Shown here: positions 34,580 to 46,511 of the stretch, piece by piece | Position numbering within the stretch: the stretch's first letter is position 1 | How the letters are laid out: every line of letters begins with the position of its first letter | Source: Davidsoniella eucalypti | Lineage: Eukaryota > Ascomycota > Sordariomycetes > Microascales > Ceratocystidaceae | DNA: 64,000 bases | Reading direction: 5' to 3' | NCBI GenBank assembly: GCA_004009845.1 | Contig: RMBW01000049.1 | Location: forward strand, 161,305 to 225,304 | Position numbers and translations under genes: made by a program | The notes under the pieces: model-generated | Database searches by the model: none | Seen by the model: the letters and a program-made list of their open reading frames with translations, nothing else | Told to the model about the DNA's origin: nothing

Positions 34580-37500
34580 CTATTGTGCTGTAGCCACTGC
34601 TGCTGCTTGTACTTGTGCCTGGCAGATATCACACAGCTCAGCACCAACAATGTCATTACATGACTCATCTGTTATGCCATCCATGAAACAACCAATGATC
34701 TTCCGACGACACTCACTTGTTGAAACAAAGGACTCCATCTCAGCTCGGTTGACCTGTTCGATAAAGCTACTGTGCTCCTTCTCCAAACTCGGCTTCCCGT
34801 TGTACACAATTATCGACTGCACTACATCACCTGGCCGTCGACCTCCTCGTCCTGTCTGCTGCACAAAATCCACAAGCCCATATGGCTGCTCGGCATGAAT
34901 CACTGCTGTGATTCCTTCAACATCAATACCCGTACCCAAACTTGTCGTGGCTGAGATCCAACGATGTCCGCGACCCTCCGCCCACTTTGACAGAACCTCT
35001 TTACGCTTGCTATTCTCCATGAAGCTATGAGAGAAGTCACAGCCCAGCTGCCTGGCCAGAAACTCGCACTTCGCCGTAGAGCGGCAATAAATCACTCCCT
35101 TCTGTTGACCAGACATCGATGTCGAAAGCGTTTTGACAATTTCTATGACTCGTTTCTCGACTGCACTGCTGCCGGGCTTGACCTGATCAACTTTATACCG
35201 ACAATTAAGCTTCGTGGTACGGGCCCGGATTGTTACAGCAGCCTCTACCAGCATCTGCTTTCGAAACCAATCCTCGAGAACCGTGGGCAGCGCAGCCGTC
35301 AGCAATATCAACGGACAGTTATACCGGTTCAAGCTCTTTAGTTCATCTAGCTTTTCTCGGTACCCAATATCCATGATGCCGGTATGGCATTCATCAATAA
35401 AAATCCGTTGAAGCAAGCCAGTACATAGCAATCCGTCTGCATAAGCATAAAAATATCCCGTGGTGATGGTATCGGCGCTCACTATCACCAGCCGGGCTGC
35501 TCGCGGTAGACCCTCTCGCCCAGCATGCAAACACGATTCGAAACGGATGCAGTCAACTCCCATAGCCACTGCTCGAGTAAATAGATCCTCCATGAGCGCT
35601 ATAGATGGGACGACTACTATGCTGACTCCGCTGCTTTGCATAATAGCTGGTAGCATGAACAAGATGCTCTTACCGGCTCCAGTTGGGAGTACGCTGATGA
35701 GTGACTCGCCATCCTGTAGAGCCAATATCTCCCTCATGCTTTCTCGTTGCTTGTCGCAGCGCCATGTCGCATCGGGTCCAAACAAAGTGCGCAAGCCGGT
35801 CTGCATCTCTTGGTACACATTGACTTTAGCCGTTCTCACCGGCAACTTGTACCGGATCCGCTTTTTGCTGCTTGTATCGGTCTGTGGCTGGGTCTCACAC
35901 TCGGCTTCTTCGTCTGGTCGTTTCCGTTTTTCGTTCTGGGAATCGTCTTCTTGGAGAAATTGATGCCACAACCGACTGATCTCTTTGAATGAAGCAATCA
36001 TCTCTGGCTGTAGCTTGCCGGGGAATCCAATATGAGCGGCATAATGTTGTCGGGCAACGCGGCTGCCATGTGTTGATGCAAGATCCCATATGATATTCGA
36101 ACTTCCGCCGCAGTGCACTAGTTTTCCGGTGATCGGATCAACTTCGATGTCGTCGTCGTCTGCGATGTCGTCGTCGTCTGCGTTGTCGTCTGTGTCATCG
36201 TCGTCTACACGAGTCTCGATCTGGTTCAGAACAAGTCCGCGAATATGCCGGCCCAACTCAATGGCCACCACGCGGTATCTTCCCACGCCTAGCCTCATGC
36301 CGGTAGCCGCCTGAAATACCTGTGCTAGCTTCTGGCTAAGTCGGTCCGTATCCCATACAGTAGAGCTGCCGTCGTGCCACATGAAGTCTAGCTGCTCATC
36401 GTTTGCCTGGGCCAAGTTGCATTCAGACCGGAGTACTCGTTCCACGGGGATCAACCAAGCGATGTAAGCCACTACCATCTGGCCAATATTCTCTGGTAGA
36501 AACCGAGCAACCTTGCGTGAGTTATCCCGGATTGCCTTCATCTTGTCTCCGTCGGTGACAATCATCACTTGTCCGTCAAACACAAACACATTGCGGATCA
36601 GCTGCCATGAATCACAGTGACGCAGCGTCATAAGCTCTGGTCCTCTTCCGGGTAACCCACCCCATACATGGACAAGTAGCATAAGCACCTCCCGGAACAT
36701 TCTGAGCCGGCGTAGCCAGCGGTTGGTGCCATCTATTTTGAATACATGTCTGCTCGAATCCCAAATAGATGTGGACAGCTGCCTTATCACCAAAGATGGT
36801 CCGGGCTCAAGCCATTTGTTGTTCGTGTTTGTGGCGAAAGACTGGCCGGCTCCAAGGCGGATCATGTTATCATCAAGCAGCTTAAGATCAATCTTCGGCT
36901 TCATCTTTTGCCATGAGTCTCCCAGTAGTAAAGCTAGTAAGTTCTGTGCCTCAACTACCTGCTCTCTAGCCGCTCTTGTGAAGTCCTGAATCATGATACG
37001 TTCTCCGTTGTGAAACAGAGACTCGCCATCCTCAGCCCAACGGACAAACGGCTGTCCGCCCATGCGTGGCTGCCAGCCCTTTCCGTATGCCATCCAGCCG
37101 ATGATAGTGCTGATGACAGTATATGAGCCAGTGCACATCCAAACTGCATGCTGCTCCTGGAATTCCTGCACCAACTCAATACTAACTTTGTCGATACTCC
37201 GGGGCTTGCTGTCGAATACGGACTCAAGGAAAAACAGTCTTGACAACCACAAGATAGTAGCCAACAGTCCAGTATATAAGTGCGGCTCAGTATAGCCAAG
37301 CGGCTCTAATCGAATGCCTAGAGCTGCACAGAAGCACAGGAGTGAGTTCGAGTATATGTGCCCACCAACCTGAGTCTTGATCGAAGCTACCATGAACGAA
37401 AAGACAGCTCTGTCAAGCTCCTTGTAGACATTATCATGAAGTCGGTCGTCTTCTATAGTTTCGTCTATAGTTTCGTCTTCGTCGTCATGATCTTCGTTCC

Positions 37501-38542
37501 GATGATATCTAACATGATTTCGTTTGATGTTGATGCTCTTCTCAAGCTCCTGTACGACAGTGCACAGCAGATTCCACTGCTCATCCGTGAACTTAACAGC
37601 CAATTGCTTCATGGCCTCGTCTCGTCCAATGCGGTGTGCTCGCCAGCACAAGCCCAAGTATCGTTGTCCCACAGTTCGGTATTTGGCCATCGACGCTTCT
37701 TTGCCTTTCAATCCAAATGGCATTCCGTTGGGAGCAGTAGTCATGATACTGCCGAGCCATTGAAGTGTTTCGGTTGGCACACTATCTAATCGCCAGCTGC
37801 ATCGTTGGATCTCACGATCAAAGCTTTCCCCGAGACGGAGCAGCATATTTCGTTCATGCACAGCCTGTTCGGTTTGTTGGTGGACTTGCTGGGCTTTGGC
37901 ATTCTTGGCTTGAATCCATTCGGCAGCCTCATAGATTTTTATCAAATCACGCGACTCAAAGTGCTTTACCCATTGTAGCCTCTTCACCCACGACGAGTCT
38001 CGGCCCATATCTTCTTTCAGGTTTCCTTTCCGAAGTCGTTCGGCATCCTCAGAAGCTAGCATGGCCTCACAGTCGGCTAACATGAGCTCCATTGGGTTGG
38101 TGCTTGTCTGTTGAGCCAACTCGGTGCCAAAATTGGCTGCACCATTGCTGACAATCCAGTATCGGGCAAAGTTCCGGTCCATCCAAGTCTGTAATAGTAC
38201 AATCTTCGACTTGGGGTCTAGAGATGTATGCCCTACGTCTTTCCAGTGGCGAGTGATATTGTCCTTGCATTTTGTGAGATATCGGCACATAGAACAACTG
38301 TATCCGCGGCGGACAGCAAGTCGTTTGATAGCTGGACTTCCATCGGGGGGGAGGGCATGCACTTTTGGATCAGCTAAATCTTGAGTGCCATAGTAATCGA
38401 CAATATTTTTGATGGTCTCTCCTTTTACTTTGTGCTTGCGGCGAAAGTGTGTTTCGATGCTCTTTCCTGGGCGAATTGCTGCCTTACACGGGAGGCAAAT
38501 AAGAAGTTGATGTTCTTCGTTAAGCTCAACAAAGTCTTCCAT
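34580..38542 (-). CDS. RecQ-type helicase with zinc fingers and recombinase-like middle, 1320 aa
   Basis: An uninterrupted single-exon frame of 1320 codons. Residues 14-40 and 81-106 are two C2H2-type fingers (C-x2-C...H-x4-H and C-x2-C...H-x5-H), like the N-terminus of OrsD/DUF3505 proteins. Residues ~580-860 contain GRGPELMTLRH (R633), then GRYRVVAIELGRHIRG (H766, R768) and THGSRVARQHYAAH (Y834), reminiscent of the Arg...His-x-Arg...Tyr order of tyrosine recombinases. A poly-Asp linker lies at 780-800. From ~905 is a RecQ helicase: LPTGAGKS (motif I, 952-959), DECH (motif II, 1050), TSLGTGID, QQTGRGGR (motif VI, 1228), and a terminal Cys cluster (C1278, C1285, C1295, C1304, C1307) like a RecQ zinc site. 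Related helicases are often subtelomeric or mobile in fungi. Intact reading suggests function; recombinase activity is inference. Confidence 0.85.
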   Translation of the reverse strand: MEDFVELNEEHQLLICLPCKAAIRPGKSIETHFRRKHKVKGETIKNIVDYYGTQDLADPKVHALPPDGSPAIKRLAVRRGYSCSMCRYLTKCKDNITRHWKDVGHTSLDPKSKIVLLQTWMDRNFARYWIVSNGAANFGTELAQQTSTNPMELMLADCEAMLASEDAERLRKGNLKEDMGRDSSWVKRLQWVKHFESRDLIKIYEAAEWIQAKNAKAQQVHQQTEQAVHERNMLLRLGESFDREIQRCSWRLDSVPTETLQWLGSIMTTAPNGMPFGLKGKEASMAKYRTVGQRYLGLCWRAHRIGRDEAMKQLAVKFTDEQWNLLCTVVQELEKSINIKRNHVRYHRNEDHDDEDETIDETIEDDRLHDNVYKELDRAVFSFMVASIKTQVGGHIYSNSLLCFCAALGIRLEPLGYTEPHLYTGLLATILWLSRLFFLESVFDSKPRSIDKVSIELVQEFQEQHAVWMCTGSYTVISTIIGWMAYGKGWQPRMGGQPFVRWAEDGESLFHNGERIMIQDFTRAAREQVVEAQNLLALLLGDSWQKMKPKIDLKLLDDNMIRLGAGQSFATNTNNKWLEPGPSLVIRQLSTSIWDSSRHVFKIDGTNRWLRRLRMFREVLMLLVHVWGGLPGRGPELMTLRHCDSWQLIRNVFVFDGQVMIVTDGDKMKAIRDNSRKVARFLPENIGQMVVAYIAWLIPVERVLRSECNLAQANDEQLDFMWHDGSSTVWDTDRLSQKLAQVFQAATGMRLGVGRYRVVAIELGRHIRGLVLNQIETRVDDDDTDDNADDDDIADDDDIEVDPITGKLVHCGGSSNIIWDLASTHGSRVARQHYAAHIGFPGKLQPEMIASFKEISRLWHQFLQEDDSQNEKRKRPDEEAECETQPQTDTSSKKRIRYKLPVRTAKVNVYQEMQTGLRTLFGPDATWRCDKQRESMREILALQDGESLISVLPTGAGKSILFMLPAIMQSSGVSIVVVPSIALMEDLFTRAVAMGVDCIRFESCLHAGREGLPRAARLVIVSADTITTGYFYAYADGLLCTGLLQRIFIDECHTGIMDIGYREKLDELKSLNRYNCPLILLTAALPTVLEDWFRKQMLVEAAVTIRARTTKLNCRYKVDQVKPGSSAVEKRVIEIVKTLSTSMSGQQKGVIYCRSTAKCEFLARQLGCDFSHSFMENSKRKEVLSKWAEGRGHRWISATTSLGTGIDVEGITAVIHAEQPYGLVDFVQQTGRGGRRPGDVVQSIIVYNGKPSLEKEHSSFIEQVNRAEMESFVSTSECRRKIIGCFMDGITDESCNDIVGAELCDICQAQVQAAAVATAQ

Positions 38543-39530
38543 GACTTCCGACGATTTAAAATCGAGTGAAATAATGTAGTGAAATAAGGGTAGATATGGC
38601 TACATCAAGACAGAAATATTAGTGCTTAGTTAAAATTATAGTGAATCAAGATCGTAAACGTACAGGTTAGTTTAAGGACTAAGAAGTGATGTATTTTGAG
38701 CTTGTTGTTGATTGTTGTTAATTGCGGTTTGATAAGGTAGTAAAGTGAGTGAAGTATACTCCTTGAAATAGAAGAATAAAGTTGACTTTGTTGTATGTTA
38801 TTCAGTAAGCAAATAAAAACAAGGCTTTACTCCTGACTTCTATGGTTTCTTATTTTGTGGCTGGTAGCGGTGTAGCGAGTGACAATCAATGAATAGTAGT
38901 CGTGGCAAGAGACACGTAAGGTAAGTATGCTTATCGTATAGTGGGTCGATTAGTCCATGAGCCAAACAACTTCAATTTTCAACCTTTTTTTGTATAAAAA
39001 GCTATTCAATTTAAATAAATGACAGCCCTGCATTCATTGTTTTATGCGTAGTGAATTATGTACTAACAGAACAGGTGTGGTCGCTTATTCTTTTACAAGC
39101 AAATTCTATGACTTATGCCACTAATTCAAATATACATTAACTACCTATTTATTCAAGATGTAAGTATTGTATAGAGAATCACTGTCTGTATGTATCTTTA
39201 AAACCAAGTCTTCAATCTTATCTTCAATCAAGATGTTCCTCTACACCGCAGTACATAAATTTAACAGCTTTGGTATAGTATGTAGTGTGGGCATCTGAAT
39301 CAAGGGGAAAACATCAAGTCATAGCACTTATATTCATCAGCTCTAGTTCGCTCTGTCGAGAAAATGAGTGGACCAGTGGTGTCCCACATTGTTCAACCCC
39401 CGTTATCAAATGATTGTTGGATATTAAGCTTAATGACATTACAAGCTGATTCCTAAGAAAAAAGGTGGGTTCATAACAGATTCTAGTAGTATATGTATTT
39501 TGGAAAACATAATATATTTTATAAACTCAA
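38543..39530. other. AT-rich spacer
   Basis: Upstream region of the helicase gene and 3' region of the kinase relic. No gene, RNA or repeat recognised. Confidence 0.45.
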
Positions 39531-42138
39531 TCACACTAAAACATGAGCTTGGTCTACATACAACTTCTTAGACCACTTTTCTGGCTCGGTATCAATACTA
39601 CCAAAAGGTCTCTTTCTTGATTGTGGCAGGTCTAGAATCTTTGCCATATCAAAATCAATGATCATCAGCTTCCCTGACTTGCGATCTTGTAGAATATTTC
39701 TCTCTTCAAGATCCCCATGCTCAACACCATATTCCGCCATTTGAGAAGCCATCTCTCTAAGGTAGTTGTAGCCCTCCTCCGACAGCGATGTGATAGACTC
39801 GCCAGCATAAGAAAGTAAAAGAACATGCTTATAATCATGGAGCCTTAGAGGAATTCCCATCTTCAGCATGACACTTCCAAGATAAACAGGAATAGCAGTT
39901 CCTTGGAGTGTCCTGAGCTTCCAATAAGCAAGAAGCTCTCTTCGAAGCAGCCACAGATCTTCACTCTCAATACCTTTTCCAACAAATGTATAGCCAAATG
40001 GGTATAATGTGAGTTTGACCAAGGACCCAACAGCACCATATTTGTTCAGATCTTCACAGCCATTGTCAAAATTATCATCCATTTGAATCTTGATAGAATT
40101 CAAGAACTGAGAGAAACTCAAGGGATGGCGTTGGCCTTGAGTATCCTCAGCTGCTTTCTGGTGAAGTGGGTAATTTGGGCAGTCTTGGTCAAGCTCCAGA
40201 CCATGGACTAAACCATAGAGACATTGATGTGTACAGTAACTAGAAATGGGGCCTCAAGCACGAAGTGCTTGAGGCCGAAGCACAAAACTGTTGCTATGTT
40301 CTCCTCCTGTACTATCATCTCCATCACCACTTTCTCCGGGGGCAGTTAGATGAGATCCTAAGCTTGAGCTTGAACTAGAGCCTACTTCGTCTGATTCGTC
40401 ATCTCCATACTTAAATGGTAGGGAACGAACTCGGGATCTCAGGTTCTGAATATCCTCTAAGCTAAGTTTTGGCTGTTCAAGTGATAGGAGCATCAGCGTC
40501 AGGATATAAGCAATTGGCGTCTGCTTGATACTTTCGATCTGCCCCTCAATCGCCTCAGTATCCATAGGGCCATTTACTTGGTCAAGGCGTGGAATACTAG
40601 AGATATCTTCACTGGGAACAGAAAGATAGTAATTGACGGTACTAGGTGTCTTTTTGTCGATAGTCAAGAAAATAAAAGAAAGATTCGCCGGTCGTGATGT
40701 ATCCATAAAGAAGGCCAGAGTTGAGCATATAATGATATACCTGTGTTATAGTACAAGCAATAAACTGAAGTACTTGAGCATTTGTCGGCCCGGCTTGATT
40801 CAAGATACTGCTTGTACCCCCTTCTATACTGTTGTAAAAGAGAGATGGATCTGAGGTTGAAAGCTGCTCTAGAGCTTCTCGGAGCTGGGAAGCAGGGAGC
40901 TTATGAGCTGCCTTGTACTCCACAATGAACAGTAATTTGTTGATTGTATAAGAGGGAGGAGGGCTCTCGGAGTTTGAAGCATCTTCGGACTTGGAAGCAT
41001 CTTCGGACTTTGAAGCCTCTTTGGACTTGGAAGTATCTTCGGACTTTGTAGAGACACCTAAGCTGATATTGTCGAAATAGAATGGACGAGAAGGTGCATG
41101 CGTCTTTGGTGGAGGCTCATCGGGTGCACTAGATGAAGCGGGTCTTTTTCTACTAGATCGCTGTTGATCAGAAGGCATAGTTACATGCTCGGCGTGACTA
41201 GAACTAGCAACACTCATACTTTCTAGCTCGTGTGAAGACTGAGTAGACTCATATGAAGCTTCCCATAGCAAATTCTGGGCATGAGGTTCTAGCATAACCT
41301 CAAGCTGAGAATGCAGTTCAGCTTGGATCTGAAACAGTTCCATCTCAGCCCGACTGGCCTGTTCGTCCAACACTCTCTCGTCACGTCGAAGATCTGTGGC
41401 ATATCGGGCATTAGGGTTGAATGTGACCATTTCAACATTGTCGTAGGCTTTTGTGGTCTCATCGTGACCTTTATGTTGCAGGTAGATATTTGTAGCATCC
41501 CGAACATCATCCTCAATAACGGATTTTGAAAAAAACACGACACTCTTCTCACACGATTGGAAATCCATAGAAATGTTGGACTGGACAGTAGCAGTTCTTT
41601 CAAGGTTTTTGAATAAAGGTTGCTGTCCAAAAAGGGATTGACACTCATTGAACTTCTTCTCGTGGACTCTTGGGAAGTCAGACCAAGGTCTGAAAAGATG
41701 CGGATATGATCTTTTGGCAACTGAGGTAGCTCCACCCGTGGTGTGTCGGTTCTTGAACTGCTCTATCTTGAAGGTTTTGTAGTTGAGAGCATAGCAGTTG
41801 TAAAGGAAAGTTATAAAAGTCGTCTTCCTAGTGAGGCGTTCAGAACGTTCGGCTCTTCGGCTTTCCTGATCGGCTCTTCGACTTTCCTGTTCGGCTTTCT
41901 GGTCTGAAGCTTCCTTGTCGAGTCGGAGTTGTTCTTTTTCACGTCGTTCCTGTTCTTTTTCACGTCGTTCCTGTTCTTTTTCGACTCGGAGTTGTTCATT
42001 GTCGCGTCGGAGTTGTTCATAGCCGAGTCGGTATTTCTATAAATTAAAATTACTTAGTTATGGAATTCATTTTGTTGGAAAATGTATAGAACCACTAACC
42101 TGCAGCAACTGCTCTTGGGATAAATTTGAATCCATCAT
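39531..42138 (-). pseudogene. Broken REase-like plus protein-kinase gene (Crinkler-type fungal family)
   Basis: Exon 1 is 42100-42138 (MMDSNLSQEQLLQ) and exon 2 begins at 42036 after a GTTAGT...TTATAG intron. The frame then codes a Glu/Arg/Gln coiled coil with tandem EKEQERR, a family N-terminal region (PHLFRPWSDFPRVHEKKF), a restriction-endonuclease-like core with FIVEYKAAHKL (E-x-K) and the conserved LLYGYITTGE. At about 40674-40681 a duplicated 4-base AAAG shifts the frame; homology resumes in the new frame (LTIDKKTPSTVNYYLSVP). A TGA at 40254-40256 interrupts it again before CLYGLVHGLELDQDCPNYPL and a kinase-like domain (VEHGDLEERNIL, LMIIDFDMAKIL). The family is expanded in soil and plant-associated fungi; related architectures occur in Crinkler-type effectors. 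Two lesions make it a probable pseudogene unless they are sequencing errors. Confidence 0.8.
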
Positions 42139-44570
42139 TTACAGCAGCTATAAGTCAAAGCATAGAAGAAGGTCAAAGTTGATTCAAGTGTTGGTGGTTT
42201 TTACTGTTGCAAGACGCGCTTGAAGCAGATGGTGAATAAAATGATTAAGGCCGAAATTAGGCAACATTGAGATTAAGTATGGTCATACGTGCAGTGACAT
42301 TAATTATTCTACTACTAGTTTTGCACTCAAGCGAATGAGAACCTTACCTATATATTGAAATCTTTATCTCATATTTCAACTTATACCACATCCACTTCTC
42401 CATTTTTCCACAAGCTATTCTTCTAGCATTACTACAAACAGATATCTCTTTACCCAATGAAGTCTTGTTTTTTCCATACCATAATTATAGCTACATTGTT
42501 AAACAACCTTCAAGTTATTAGTAAAATCTAGTGACTTCATTTAAATTACATGCTTCCACGTCGCAAATATGGCGATATCGTTTCTTACAAACCAGGCCTG
42601 TTTTGTTGACTCTGGCATCTCATTACATATATGTCCCCTAAACACCAAAAATTCTCTCAAGACTTATTTCATTAGCTACTACTGAAGGCATCAGGGCTTT
42701 GGCAGAACGAAAATTAGAAATTGAAGATTATAGAGAACTCGTAATCAAGACATACGTCTGAGTCATGCTTAGCCTTGAGAAGTCACCTATGTTCCAAGTT
42801 TAGCACATAAATTACTCACCATCTCTAGAATTGTATAGTTGTCATGAAGCGGTAGTTAACAAAAAGTGATACCAAGCCTGCTATAAGAGATTCTAGTAGG
42901 ATTACATAAATGATCTAATTCACCTACTGAACACGATCTCGACAAACCACTTCTCGAGAAGGCCTAAGTAATAATGGTCACAGCTCCAAGCAGACAGTGA
43001 CTAGCCGGACTAGTTTCATCTGTGTGCTTTCATTTCTGGCACTGTGGATTCCGACAGGAATATCTTAACCATAATGTAGCCACCTTTATGTAGAATACTA
43101 TCCTACCTAGTATTGATGAATTTGCAAAGGTATCTAACAGTGTGGCTTGAATCTTAGAAGTTCGAAAGTTTCGTTGTGCATTTCATACAATATTCATGCT
43201 GTAATGTATACCAGCAGTAGACAATATTAGTATCATTATGTATCATAACCTTTCAGGTTCTACCAACTGCAATAATATCCACCTTGAACATTAAGAGGCA
43301 CTATAAAATAAGATAACTTGTATTCACTATGCTAGTACGCATAGCTAGCTACATACCCTACTATAGAAGAATATATATGGCTAGGTTTTTAGCAACCCTA
43401 CGTTCTACTTGGTGATATCGGAAGTCCCAACTTTTGTTATCGGCCCAATTTTGACACCAGACAGTGAGTATGTGATAAATATTTCGGTCACTTGAGTCCT
43501 TGCCAAACTCTGCAATGATAATATCAAAATACCTGATACACTTGATGTTCCTAAATCAACTTCTATTTGATCGTAAGCCACCTCTAAACCCAACGATAGT
43601 TTGACTTCTCTCAATCCCTCATCCTCCAATTTTAATTATAAACAACCCACGGCTTGAGAAAAAGTAGCTTAGGTCATTTGATCATGGTGATTTATAAACC
43701 GGGGGCAAACTAAAGAGGCATTACTGCCACAGAACAAATGAACAAACTACAGAATCATTAGGTATTGGTAATCAAATGACAAAGGGGCGATCGTCTCACA
43801 GCTAAGATGGCGGTATTTGAGTCATGTTATGGCAATCTGTTATTTTCAGCCTAGTAACAGGTACGTCTTGATCATGGACAGTTTGTCGACATGTTACAAA
43901 CAGGAAAATAAATATCTTGTTTCTCTGTGGAACCTATTAGAATCTTGGGCTATATCCGCAACTATTGCATCCTCTCAGCCTACCCCAAGCTCATGCGAGA
44001 TATTGGATAGTGTATTCGAGCCACATGGTATATATACTAGGTCAGATCGTAGGTTCAATAGATTTCATTAGGTCACACTCTTGTTTTGGTGAGGACTTTA
44101 TCTGAAGGTTATCATAATACTTCTAACTGACTAGCGAGTTATTCCTGTAGGTAGTAGCCAGAATAACTACATACTTAGACAACACTTTAAAGATTGACAG
44201 TGAGGGTTCATTCTTTCATATACATTAGACTTAGCTAGGCTAAGCTGGAAGTCGGTGGTAAGAATTTAGGCCCCAACGTTTACTTTGGTTGTTATTGTAG
44301 TACAGGAGTACAACTAGTACAGTTCCTTAGCTCGTGATGAAGGGGAGGAGAGAGGGAGTATTACATTAGTCAAGTCCGGGCACAAACTAGAGCATCGCCA
44401 TCATAAGCATCTGTATAAGTATTGAGCCTTTATGACACCGAAGGACTCTTTTGCCTTCCTTTCTTCGTTACATCATTCCGTAGCAACACCCTATTATTAT
44501 CTTCTTACTTCTGAATTTCTTTCGTTTTACAGGGTCAACTTCATCTACTCTCTTTCCACTCTACAATCAA
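42139..44570. other. AT-rich region without confident genes
   Basis: Only short frames occur, such as 43405-43629 on the minus strand (starting MEDEGLREVKLSLGLEV, perhaps with a small intron) and 43817-44071 on the plus strand. None shows a known motif, so I do not call them. Confidence 0.4.
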
Positions 44571-44579
44571 CGACTTATC

Positions 44580-44790
44580 TTTCAAACCGGTATTTTTCAC
44601 AGCATCATCGCTACATTGGATGTCGCTGCGTCTCACCTTGGCCATAAAATCGTGGAGGAGGCTCTTGAGCGACGTGGTTACCTCTCCGACGCTAAGCGTC
44701 ATTATCTTACTGTGCTGATGAGCTCAAGGCTCGTGGTGTTACTGCCGGCACGCTAAGCATGAGATCCAAAAACGCTTTCTGACTTCTGTC
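44580..44790 (+). pseudogene. Degenerate coding remnant, unidentified
   Basis: One frame reads TGIFHSIIATLDVAASHLGH then KIVEEALERRGYLSDAKRHY; a shift of one base then gives ADELKARGVTAGTLSMRSKN. The two halves look like parts of one former protein interrupted by a frameshift. GC content here is above that of the surroundings. The family is not recognised. Confidence 0.4.
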
Positions 44791-46468
44791 CTGACTAACG
44801 CCGTCACTTGAAGTATTGTTCAATACAAGATGGCTACGCCCCCGCTTCGCACTGGGCACCGCCAGGAAGAGCCTAAAGGAAAACTTCGGAAAGAAAATGA
44901 ATGTTGAAGTCCCAAGGAAACACTGAAAATAGCCATTGGTTTGCAGCTGGAAGGGTATTAAAGCATCGCGACCTGCTGTAGAGCCTAAAACACTCTGGCT
45001 GCTCTGGATGTGTTTCCGGGGATGTTTTGCTCTAAGGACTTCAAATTGCTTTATCATAGGAGGTTTTCAAAAAAGAAATCTATGAAAATGGGTCATTCAC
45101 CTCGCATGCAAGAGCTCATAAAATGAAGTTTCGGAACATTGGAGGTATACAACAACAAATTGAAAAAAGGAGTTAGATTCTTGTAGAGGCATCAGTGTTA
45201 GATCAAGAGTTAAAAAATGAAAATAGATTTCAATAACAGTTTTATTTTTTGTCCTTAACTCTATTTCAGAATAGCCGAGTTTGTACTTGGTTTCCAGAGA
45301 GTTGGATATATTTAATGCAGGTATGATTATTTCTTAACCTTATAACATGATGAGCAATTTGGCTACTACTAAACTGCGATTGTCCATGATGACCTCCAAA
45401 GTATTAGAGGCGCACTCGAAAGCCGGCTGATTGGCAGGGGTGTATTTCATGGCCAGATCGTTGGGGATGTAAGATATCGTGTCTGGTGTGAACTGGAAAT
45501 TGACATCAATGTGCATGACGCGTGTAGGCGTACTGTTGGTTTTAATCAAGGCACCCAACTTGAGTTGAGGTGCTTCAACATCATGCACATGGTAGTGCAT
45601 GATGTTGGATCTTGATACATCGCAATCAGATCTAGGCTATTATTCTTGATAAACATCGTCGCCGTGGTTGTTATTAGGATTGCTTAGCTTGAGGTGATCA
45701 CTCAGTATAAAACTGCTCTACGTGCAGTACAACTGGCTTCAGTGCTTGTATAATTGATTTATTATAGATATGCTAGGAATAATCATGTTGATCAAATATC
45801 GGAATAACAAAATAGAAAGGTGTTTGTGAACCATATACATATTATGAAGTACAATTTATATAGTGATGTAAATAAACAAACCAGATTCAAATAGCGTTTT
45901 GCTGTGGCGCTTAATAATATAAATAGTGGTGCCAATTTCCAAATTGGGCTTAATTGAAAATTAGAAAATTGATTACAATCATACATGTAGTCATACATGA
46001 TAGATATAGTTACCTATTCCCTGCTATATACATGTAGTTACCTTATTTTGTGTTGGCCTAATATACACGATGAATCAATACTTGCTTATCTCAGACTAAG
46101 TAGTATCTTTTTTTTTTTTTTTTTTTTTTTTAATTCATTTATCTTATGGAGCTATAGAGCTATGAAGATTTTAGGGTAAGTTGAATTGCTGTGATTCTGT
46201 TTTCTGGCTCCATAACCCGAGAGCAAGACATTTCCTCCAGCATTACCATCATTCATCATCATCAACTTAGCATGATGTAACGCAGAGTGAAATTGTCGTA
46301 GATTGGCGTTGCCAAAATAGCAAGAAAAGCATGGTCTTGAATATACAGAGGGATAATCGGAGACGAAGATATGGGCCGATAATACGTGTTAATGCTCTAG
46401 AATCCCCAGAACGCTTATACCGAAGTATAAATAGAGCCCGACAGAGTCGACACGAAAATATAAGACGG
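44791..46468. other. AT-rich region with one short unassigned frame
   Basis: A minus-strand frame at 45340-45600 (with QFTPDTISYIPNDLAMKY) may be an old gene piece. A 20+ nt poly(T) run lies near 46109-46131. Nothing else is identified. Confidence 0.4.
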
Positions 46469-46511
46469 TATACCCGTGCATTGAAATATTGTGGGGCGTT
46501 GCACGGGTATA
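46469..46511. other. Perfect 12-bp inverted repeat (hairpin)
   Basis: TATACCCGTGCA at 46469-46480 is repeated as TGCACGGGTATA at 46500-46511, with a 19-nt spacer. A perfect GC-containing stem in AT-rich DNA is unlikely by chance at this spacing. It has no T-run after it, so it is not an obvious terminator. It could be a structured RNA or a transposon end; no partner copy is seen in the window. Confidence 0.6.

Noticed and set aside
34580..38542. Starship captain (DUF3435 tyrosine recombinase)
   Set aside because: The protein is dominated by a RecQ helicase and OrsD-like fingers, and no cargo arrangement, captain-first position or target repeats are visible. A recombinase-like middle is kept only as inference.
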